A DNA stretch of 49,521 bases from Actinomycetes bacterium. Its GTDB lineage: Bacteria; Actinomycetota; Acidimicrobiia; Acidimicrobiales; Ilumatobacteraceae. This document shows positions 44,863 through 49,521 of the stretch, piece by piece. A program made the translations under genes and the position numbers. Under the pieces are notes generated by a model. It made no database searches. It was given only the letters and a program-made list of their open reading frames with translations, and was not told the DNA's origin. Position 1 is the stretch's first letter; each line of letters opens with the position of its first letter. The DNA lies in assembly GCA_014190235.1 (NCBI GenBank), contig BJGC01000017.1:1-49521 (forward strand), written 5' to 3'.

Positions 44863-45744
44863 ATGACAACGATTCGTCTCGCCACACGAAGCAGTGCTCA
44901 GGCAAAAAAGCAGAGTGAGTTTTTGGCGCAACAACTGATTGCCGCTGATGATGATTTGGTGATCGAATTTGTTTTTGTCGAAACACTTGGTGACAAAAAA
45001 GCAGATACACCATTGCATGAAATTGGCGGTCAGGGTGTTTTCGTCAAAGAAGTACAGCGAGCAGTATTAGACCGACACGCTGATATCGCAGTGCACTCGG
45101 CAAAAGATCTGCCTTCCGAACAACAGGCTGGATTGGTGATTGCTGCGTTTACTGAACGACGCACTGCCAACGACGCACTCATCGGTTCTACACTTGATGA
45201 TCTTGCCAGTGGAGCAACTGTTGCCACAGGATCTGTTCGTCGTCGCGCACAACTTGCACGACTGCGACCAGATCTACAGTTCATTGACCTACGCGGCAAC
45301 ATCAATACTCGTCTTGACAAGATTCCTGAAAATGGCGCAATCATGATGGCAGTGGCTGCACTCGAGGTTTTAGATCTTCAAGATCAAATAACGCAGGTGC
45401 TGTCCCTTGATGATGCTGTTCCAATGGTTGGACAAGGTTGTGTCGCCGTAGAAGTGCGTGCCCTTGATGACGCAACGCGAAGACTTTTGCAGATCATTGA
45501 TCACGCCCCAACTCGTCGTGCTGTCGAAACAGAACGTGCATTTCTCAACGAACTCGGTGCTGGTTGCACTGCTCCTATTGCTGCACATGTGTCACCAGAT
45601 CACATGCTTCGCGCGTTTATGGCCAACGACATCACATCAGTGCAACTCACGGGTTCTATTCTGGATATTCATGACCATCTTGAGGTAGGACGAGAAATTG
45701 CTAGGGAATGTCAAAAGCAACTTCGTAGAGGTCGGCGCAGTTGA
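44863..45744 (+). CDS. hemC: Hydroxymethylbilane synthase (porphobilinogen deaminase)
   Basis: 293 residues. RLATRSSAQAKKQSEFLA, FVETLGDKKADTPLHEIGGQG, AVHSAKDLPSE, TGSVRRRAQLARLRPDL and NELGAGCTAPIAAH (the Cys anchors the dipyrromethane cofactor). It joins four porphobilinogens. TACGCT at 44851-44856, 6 bases before the ATG, may provide an extra leaderless start within the operon. The stop overlaps hemD. Confidence 0.95.
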   Translation: MTTIRLATRSSAQAKKQSEFLAQQLIAADDDLVIEFVFVETLGDKKADTPLHEIGGQGVFVKEVQRAVLDRHADIAVHSAKDLPSEQQAGLVIAAFTERRTANDALIGSTLDDLASGATVATGSVRRRAQLARLRPDLQFIDLRGNINTRLDKIPENGAIMMAVAALEVLDLQDQITQVLSLDDAVPMVGQGCVAVEVRALDDATRRLLQIIDHAPTRRAVETERAFLNELGAGCTAPIAAHVSPDHMLRAFMANDITSVQLTGSILDIHDHLEVGREIARECQKQLRRGRRS

Positions 45745-46475
45745 GCGACGAACTACTTGGTCGCACTGTTGTTGTCACACGAGCAGCCACCCAAAATAAA
45801 GAACTCACTGAACTTCTCACAGCACACGGTGCCAAAGTAGTTGAACTGCCACTTATTGCCATCGCAGAGCCACTTGATAATGGCCGCCAACGCGATGAAC
45901 TGCTACATCGTCTCAATGAGTTTGATTGGATTGTCGTGACATCGCCAAATGGTGCAGAACGCGTCGTCCCATTTCTTGCTCGTGCATCTGCGCCAAATAA
46001 TCGCAACGGTGTCACCAAAATTGCAGTAGTTGGTGAGGCAACTGCGCGAACACTAGGTCACGAATGTGACCTAGTCGCATCTCCTGCACGCGCAACACAA
46101 CTTGTTCAACAATTTCCGACAGGTTCTGGGAGCGTTCTACTTATGCAAGGAGATCTTGCGGACACAGAAGTTGCTGATGGACTCAGAAATCTTGGTTGGC
46201 ATGTCACATCTGTTGTCGCATATCGCACAACGCATGTGCGACCCAGCCGCGACAAGATGCTGCCCGCTCTTGCTGCAGACATCTTGTTATTGGCATCATC
46301 AAGTGCTGTCCTCGCGTGGTTCGATGTTTTTGGCGCATCAACTCCACCGATTGTGATCAGCCTCGGTCCGTCTACATCAAGTACTGCAATCGCGCGTGGA
46401 CTGAGCGTCACAACAACAGCATCCGAACAGAGCATGACAGCTTTCGTGCAGGCTGCAATAGACGCCTGTCAATAA
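45741..46475 (+). CDS. hemD: Uroporphyrinogen-III synthase
   Basis: 244 residues from TTG 45741, overlapping the hemC stop by 4 bases. Sequence is weakly conserved, as is normal for this family; FDWIVVTSPNGAERVVPFL, VGEATARTLG and LLLASSSAVLAWFD are typical. It inverts the D ring and closes the macrocycle. It is the last hem gene; the DGR begins 55 bases later. Confidence 0.88.
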   Translation: MSDELLGRTVVVTRAATQNKELTELLTAHGAKVVELPLIAIAEPLDNGRQRDELLHRLNEFDWIVVTSPNGAERVVPFLARASAPNNRNGVTKIAVVGEATARTLGHECDLVASPARATQLVQQFPTGSGSVLLMQGDLADTEVADGLRNLGWHVTSVVAYRTTHVRPSRDKMLPALAADILLLASSSAVLAWFDVFGASTPPIVISLGPSTSSTAIARGLSVTTTASEQSMTAFVQAAIDACQ

Positions 46476-46530
46476 GCACTACTGCGTAGAGTCATACGCC
46501 CCAAATAAGTACAATCTTTGCCATCTGGTC

Positions 46531-46558
46531 TTGCGGGGGGGGGTAGTGCTACTAGGGT
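46531..46558 (+). promoter_or_regulatory. Likely promoter of the DGR target gene, with a G9 tract in its spacer
   Basis: A -35-like TTGCGG at 46531-46536 and a -10-like TAGGGT at 46553-46558 are separated by 16 bases. Nine consecutive G (46535-46543) fill most of the left half of this spacer. The -10 box ends 6 bases before the ATG and there is no Shine-Dalgarno, so the mRNA is probably leaderless. Slippage in the G run would change the spacer length and thus promoter strength. Confidence 0.45.
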
Positions 46559-46564
46559 ACGGAC

Positions 46565-47521
46565 ATGTTCAAAACCAAGAAATCCCAGGTTCGTATCTGG
46601 TCGACTCATTTTGGGGCATTGATGCTGACCGCAGGTGTCATTGTCGGTATCGCAATTGGTGGTGTCGGAGGTGTCATCGCAGCATCATCAACGAAGTCAA
46701 AGATTGTGGCATGTGCCAATAAGACCACCGGAGCAATGAGATATTCCACGTCTGGAAGATGCACCAAAACCGAGACAAAAGTATCGTGGAATCTGGCTGG
46801 CACGAATGGCACTGCCGGAGCAAAAGGCGAGACAGGTGCTGCAGGTACGAACGGTACGAACGGCACGAACGCAACTCTGGCTATTACTCAACAGTCTGTG
46901 TGTGATGGAACCGATGCGGACGCCACTGCTAATGAGGTATGCAAGGTGGGTATGACTGGTCCTGGTGGTGGTCTTATTTTCTTTGTTGACTACAACGATG
47001 AATATGCAACCTATGACTATTTAGAGGCTGCACCTGCTGACGCTGCGTATGCCTCAAGTGCTACTACTGGCGCGTGGGCAACATCCGTGGCAAAGTGCGG
47101 AGCTGCACAATCAACTTCTTGTCTAACCGCCACTATTTACACGGAAACAGCCGTTGCGCTTGCAACAATCAAGGGGTTGCATCGAGGATTATTTGGTGGC
47201 AAGACAGCAACAGCTTCAATTGTTGCTCGTCACGACGCAGCGGCTCCGGCAGTAGCAAAGAATACCTATGCCGCTGGTGTTGCCGATGATTATGCAGTCA
47301 ATGGAAAGTCGGATTGGTGGTTGCCATCTAAAGATGAACTGGGAAAGATGCAAGAGAATCTGAACAATAAGGGTGTTGGTGGTTTTGCCGCTGACTCCTA
47401 TTGGAGTTCTTCTGAGAGCACCGCGGGCACCGCGTGGCGTCAGGATTTCAGCTTCGGGTCTCAGGGCCTCAACTACAAGACCGACGACAGCGCCTACGTG
47501 CGTCCAGTGCGGGCTTTTTGA
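46565..47521 (+). CDS. DGR target protein: membrane-anchored, collagen-like, C-type-lectin/DUF1566-like
   Basis: 318 residues. A basic N-terminus and a hydrophobic segment (about 17-41) act as a signal or anchor. A cysteine-bearing module (ACANKTTGAMRY to RCTKTETKVSWN, 49-76) leads into Gly-X-Y-like repeats (NGTAGAKGETGAAGTNGTNG, about 81-103), a combination common in bacterial surface collagen-like proteins. From about 113 a DUF1566/C-type-lectin-like domain follows (GPGGGLIFFVD; SDWWLPSKDELGKM at 249-262; SYWSSSES at 278-285; YVRPVRAF at the end). The last 47 residues are the variable region. In known DGRs such a fold displays randomised residues on a ligand-binding face. Ligand unknown. 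Confidence 0.88.
   Translation: MFKTKKSQVRIWSTHFGALMLTAGVIVGIAIGGVGGVIAASSTKSKIVACANKTTGAMRYSTSGRCTKTETKVSWNLAGTNGTAGAKGETGAAGTNGTNGTNATLAITQQSVCDGTDADATANEVCKVGMTGPGGGLIFFVDYNDEYATYDYLEAAPADAAYASSATTGAWATSVAKCGAAQSTSCLTATIYTETAVALATIKGLHRGLFGGKTATASIVARHDAAAPAVAKNTYAAGVADDYAVNGKSDWWLPSKDELGKMQENLNNKGVGGFAADSYWSSSESTAGTAWRQDFSFGSQGLNYKTDDSAYVRPVRAF
47371..47513 (+). repeat. DGR variable region (VR)
   Basis: 143 bases aligning without gaps to the template region at 48107-48249. There are 26 substitutions and all 26 fall on TR adenines (of 48 adenines); none of the 95 other positions differs. Eighteen of twenty A-rich codons are altered, giving S, S, T, G, T, R, D, S, F, S, G, L, Y, T, D, D, S and A; one AAC and one AAG are unchanged. 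The segment ends with the constant stretch TACGTGCGTCCAGTGCGGG, followed by C in VR against G in TR, the IMH/IMH* difference. In frame at the very end of the target gene. Confidence 0.95.
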
Positions 47522-47522
47522 T

Positions 47523-47552
47523 CTATTTTTCTATTTTTCTATTTTTCTATTT
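47523..47552. repeat. Short tandem repeat CTATTTTT x 3.75
   Basis: Three full units of CTATTTTT (47523-47530, 47531-47538, 47539-47546) and a partial fourth start one base after the target stop codon. The tract is nearly pure pyrimidine on the coding strand. It lies between the VR and the hairpins, so it may be slippage-prone and may help strand opening; that is inference. Confidence 0.85.
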
Positions 47553-47556
47553 AAAT

Positions 47557-47580
47557 TTTTTCTGCCGTCAGGCAGAAAAA
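47557..47580 (+). terminator. 10-bp hairpin downstream of the VR
   Basis: TTTTTCTGCC (47557-47566) pairs perfectly with GGCAGAAAAA (47571-47580) around the 4-base loop GTCA. It lies 44 bases after the VR. Characterised DGRs carry a hairpin/cruciform with a four-base loop just downstream of the VR that promotes retrohoming; this is the best candidate here. A run of T follows (47581-47587), so it could equally be an intrinsic terminator for the target gene. Confidence 0.6.
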
Positions 47581-47583
47581 TTT

Positions 47584-47605
47584 TTTTGAGAATTTAGTCT
47601 CAAAA
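47584..47605 (+). terminator. Second hairpin between target and avd
   Basis: TTTTGAGA (47584-47591) pairs with TCTCAAAA (47598-47605) around the loop ATTTAG. It is AU-rich and weak, lies directly after the 10-bp hairpin and before the avd ribosome binding site. It may fine-tune read-through from the target gene into avd. Confidence 0.4.
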
Positions 47606-47622
47606 CGATAAAAGGAGAATAT

Positions 47623-48003
47623 ATGCGATACGAAGAATTACCTGTTTTCCGAGATGTGCACGAATTGACTTTGAAAATATGTGATATGACTCAGAATTTC
47701 AGACGGGACTACAAGTACACCCTCGGCGAAGATATGAGGCGAGACTGCCTAAAGATGATGCGAGGTATTTACAAAGTCAACAGAGCTCGGGACAAAGCAC
47801 TGTATTTTGACGAGTTTCTCGATGATTTTGAGTTATTGAAAATGGAAGTTCGGATATGTGGAGATCTCAAGCTGCTGTCAGTCTCCCAACAGGGAAGCAT
47901 CATCGAGATGATGGATAAGATCGGTAAACAGATCAGGGGCTGGCGAAAATCTAGTCTCCTAGCCAGAGTTTCATCAGTTACGGCTGATGAGAGCGAGCAA
48001 TGA
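47623..48003 (+). CDS. avd: DGR accessory variability determinant (Avd), four-helix bundle
   Basis: 126 residues: a four-helix-bundle protein beginning YEELPVFRDVHELTLKICD, with FRRDYKYTLGEDMRRDCLKM and LKMEVRICGDLKLLS. This is the Avd family, related to the 23S rRNA intervening-sequence protein fold. Avd forms a basic pentamer that binds the TR RNA and the reverse transcriptase and is required for cDNA synthesis. AGGAG at 47613-47617 is 5 bases before the ATG. It lies between the target and the TR, the same order as in the Bordetella phage BPP-1 element. Confidence 0.9.
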   Translation: MRYEELPVFRDVHELTLKICDMTQNFRRDYKYTLGEDMRRDCLKMMRGIYKVNRARDKALYFDEFLDDFELLKMEVRICGDLKLLSVSQQGSIIEMMDKIGKQIRGWRKSSLLARVSSVTADESEQ

Positions 48004-48026
48004 TCGTGTTGAAAAGCGATAGGGGG

Positions 48027-48106
48027 ACTGCGGAGGTGTTACTACTTCGCAGTTGATTCGTGTGACATCCAGATGCCTGGGTGTCACCAAGACACCCCTA
48101 TGTCAC
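48027..48106 (+). ncRNA. Structured RNA directly upstream of the TR
   Basis: Two stem-loops. First: ACTGCGGAG (48027-48035) with CTTCGCAGT (48045-48053), one G-U pair. Second: outer stem GTGACAT (48062-48068) with ATGTCAC (48100-48106) enclosing GGGTGTC (48079-48085) and GACACCC (48091-48097) around ACCAA. The outer stem ends at 48106, one base before the first TR base. Such structure is expected for the non-coding DGR RNA that Avd and RT recognise; the folding is by eye. Confidence 0.6.
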
Positions 48107-48249
48107 GGGTGTTGGTGGTTTTGCCGCTGACAACTATTGGAGTTCTTCTGAGAACAACGCGAACAACGCGTGGAATCAGAATTTCAACAACGGGAATCAG
48201 AACAACAACAACAAGAACAACAACAACAACTACGTGCGTCCAGTGCGGG
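48107..48249 (+). repeat. DGR template region (TR), non-coding template RNA
   Basis: 143 bases matching the VR. It has 19 AAC/AAT codons and one AAG in the VR frame, including runs of four and five AAC. AAY codons randomised at both adenines reach 15 amino acids and no stop, the classic DGR design. TR RNA is reverse-transcribed with adenine-specific errors and the cDNA replaces the VR. An 8-base direct repeat CAGTGCGG (48241-48248 and 48255-48262) marks its 3' boundary. Open frames across it are not taken as genes. Confidence 0.95.
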
Positions 48250-48274
48250 GTTTTCAGTGCGGTATCGATCTGAG

Positions 48275-48302
48275 CACAGATGGGGGTGACGGCCCATCTG
48301 TG
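48275..48302 (+). ncRNA. Hairpin in the spacer between TR and RT gene
   Basis: CACAGATGGG (48275-48284) pairs perfectly with CCCATCTGTG (48293-48302) around GGTGACGG. It lies in the 87-base spacer between TR and the reverse transcriptase. In BPP-1 the corresponding spacer is part of the template RNA and holds the priming site for cDNA synthesis, so this hairpin is probably part of that RNA. Confidence 0.6.
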
Positions 48303-48336
48303 ATTTCGCTGTAATCAACAAAAATCTGGGGGACTG

Positions 48337-49521
48337 ATGGCAATATCGGTGGTTCAAAATAATTCAGTGGCTGAAGGGGTGACATTGACGGAGTTGCTAG
48401 AGGCCTATTACTCCTGTCGTCGTCATAAAAGAAATACGCATAATGCCCTGAAATTTGAAGTTGACTTTGAGCGGCATCTGATCTTGCTTCGAGACGAGAT
48501 TAATGCTGGCACATATCGGCCAGGCCGAAGCATTGCCTTTGTGGTTGATAAGCCAGTAAAAAGAGAAATCTTTGCTGCTGATTTTAGAGATCGAGTCGTG
48601 CATCATTTGATTATTAATAAACTGAACCCATTATTTGAGCGTGAATTTATTTACGACAGTTATGCCTGTCGAGTAGGGAAGGGAACATTATTCGGAGTTC
48701 ACAGGCTCGAGAGTTTCATCAGAAAGTGCTCACAAAATTACGCAACCGACTGCTATGTACTCAAGCTCGATATCCGAGGTTTCTTTATGCACATTAATGT
48801 AGATCTGTTGTTCGATCGGCTATCAATTTTTATAGAGCATAAGTACGCAGGTCGAGACAAGGAGATGCTTGTTGAGTTGTGTCGGATAGTGCTACTCAAT
48901 AAGCCGAGTGAGAACTGCACTATCAAGGGAAGTCGCAGTGACTGGAACGGACTTCCTCGGGACAAGAGTCTCTTCTATGCGCCGAAAAACTGTGGTTTAC
49001 CAATTGGGAATTTAAGCAGTCAAGTATTTGCAAATTTTTATATGAATCTCTTTGATCACTTTGTCAAAAGTAAATTACAAGTTCGTTTCTATGGACGCTA
49101 CGTCGACGATTTTGTGCTCGTGCATTCTGACAAAGAGTACCTAAGATCTCTGATTCCAATTCTGCGAAAATTCCTACTTGACGAGTTGGCGCTTGATCTT
49201 CATCCCAAGAAAATCACATTGCAGCATTACTCACACGGAGTCCCTTTTTTGGGGGCAATCATTAAGCCTCACCGAACATATGTAGGGCGACGAACTAAAG
49301 GAAACTTCTATTCCTCTATTCAGAAACACAACGAGATTATTGCAACCCGTCAACCCGATCTCACAGAACAAAGGGCATTTATTTCAAGCATGAACTCTTA
49401 CTTGGGGGTGATGGGGCACTATCGCACCCAACGGCTACGACGGTCAATGATCCGACGCCATGTTCGAGGGTGGTGGAAATACGCCTACCTCAATGGTGGA
49501 ATCAATAAATTTACGCTGAAA
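48337..49521 (+). CDS. DGR reverse transcriptase, cut by the window end
   Basis: 395 residues are visible and the frame is still open at 49521. Group II intron-like RT motifs: VKREIFAADFRDRVVHH (about 74-90), LDIRGFF with catalytic Asp145 (144-150), GLPIGNLSSQVFANFYM (220-236; the (I/V/L)GxxxSQ of DGR RTs, where other RTs have QG), GRYVDDFVL with YVDD at 255-258, and VPFLGAIIKPH. No maturase or endonuclease domain is seen in the visible part. GGGGGA at 48328-48333 precedes the ATG. It writes the mutagenised cDNA from the TR RNA with Avd. Confidence 0.93.
   Translation, partial: MAISVVQNNSVAEGVTLTELLEAYYSCRRHKRNTHNALKFEVDFERHLILLRDEINAGTYRPGRSIAFVVDKPVKREIFAADFRDRVVHHLIINKLNPLFEREFIYDSYACRVGKGTLFGVHRLESFIRKCSQNYATDCYVLKLDIRGFFMHINVDLLFDRLSIFIEHKYAGRDKEMLVELCRIVLLNKPSENCTIKGSRSDWNGLPRDKSLFYAPKNCGLPIGNLSSQVFANFYMNLFDHFVKSKLQVRFYGRYVDDFVLVHSDKEYLRSLIPILRKFLLDELALDLHPKKITLQHYSHGVPFLGAIIKPHRTYVGRRTKGNFYSSIQKHNEIIATRQPDLTEQRAFISSMNSYLGVMGHYRTQRLRRSMIRRHVRGWWKYAYLNGGINKFTLK

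Noticed and set aside
46475-46550. 8-bp inverted repeat AGCACTAC (46475-46482) and GTAGTGCT (46543-46550) before the target gene.
   Set aside because: A 60-base loop and short arms make a stable hairpin unlikely; such a match can occur by chance.
47623-48003. 23S rRNA intervening-sequence protein, which shares the four-helix-bundle family.
   Set aside because: No rRNA is near; its place between a DGR target and TR makes Avd the fitting assignment.
48152-48230. Repeated AAC units as a microsatellite or CRISPR-like array.
   Set aside because: There is no repeat-spacer pattern. The AAY codons are interrupted at positions that match the VR exactly.
48073-48314. Asparagine-rich or Thr-rich open frames across the template region.
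   Set aside because: They are the TR read as protein. The segment matches the VR as a template, lacks a good start signal, and DGR templates are non-coding.
48337-49521. Group II intron, retron or other retroelement RT instead of a DGR RT.
   Set aside because: The visible part has the DGR-type SQ motif, no intron RNA domains are apparent, and a matching VR/TR pair and avd are adjacent.

Overview
The window looks like a chromosomal stretch of an actinobacterium, most likely an Acidimicrobiia-type lineage with moderate GC content. This rests on gene content and order (rex-hemA-hemC-hemD, a mycothiol-type glycosyltransferase beside a YbjN protein and proC, a GlnR-like regulator with glutamine synthetases, a paired ArsA-like locus, an RsiG-like protein) and on frequent -10 boxes only 6-8 bases before start codons, which suggests leaderless mRNAs. 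The lineage is an inference; no rRNA is present.

Positions 1-46475 are mostly ordinary, densely packed housekeeping and metabolic genes. Left part (1-10.9 kb): the end of a short-chain dehydrogenase, a 5'-3' exonuclease, SRP RNA, two tRNA-Ser genes around tadA, two tiny membrane proteins, a lipoprotein peptidase, an ABC exporter, xseA/xseB, a prenyl diphosphate synthase, two alpha/beta hydrolases (one without its nucleophile), a LysM protein and a putative 2OG oxygenase. Middle (10.9-30.8 kb): ethylmalonyl-CoA mutase, aat, 3-hydroxyacyl-CoA dehydrogenase, lysC and asd (aspartate pathway), two ArsA-like ATPases, NfeD/FxsA membrane proteins, Mrp and an IscA-type Fe-S protein, a PLP decarboxylase, an 8-oxoguanine deaminase-type amidohydrolase and a GDT1 cation transporter. 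Then come a nitrogen block (glnII, glnA, glnR-like) with a candidate GlnR operator, nadE, an MFS transporter, a histidine phosphatase, a MoaD-like protein, an RsiG-like c-di-GMP-binding protein, mshA, YbjN, proC and a SAM hydrolase. The rex-hemACD operon closes this part.

The last 3 kb (46.5-49.5 kb) are different: a diversity-generating retroelement (DGR). Its order is target gene with a 3' variable region (VR), avd, template region (TR), reverse transcriptase. VR and TR are 143 bases long and differ at 26 positions. Every one of the 26 is an adenine in the TR; none of the 95 non-adenine positions differs. The target is a membrane-anchored protein with a collagen-like stretch and a C-terminal C-type-lectin/DUF1566-like domain, so the system should diversify a displayed binding face. 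A run of nine G sits in the spacer of the target's likely promoter, which may add phase variation on top of sequence diversification. The reverse transcriptase is cut by the window end. No phage or transposon genes are visible around the element, which lies directly after hemD.
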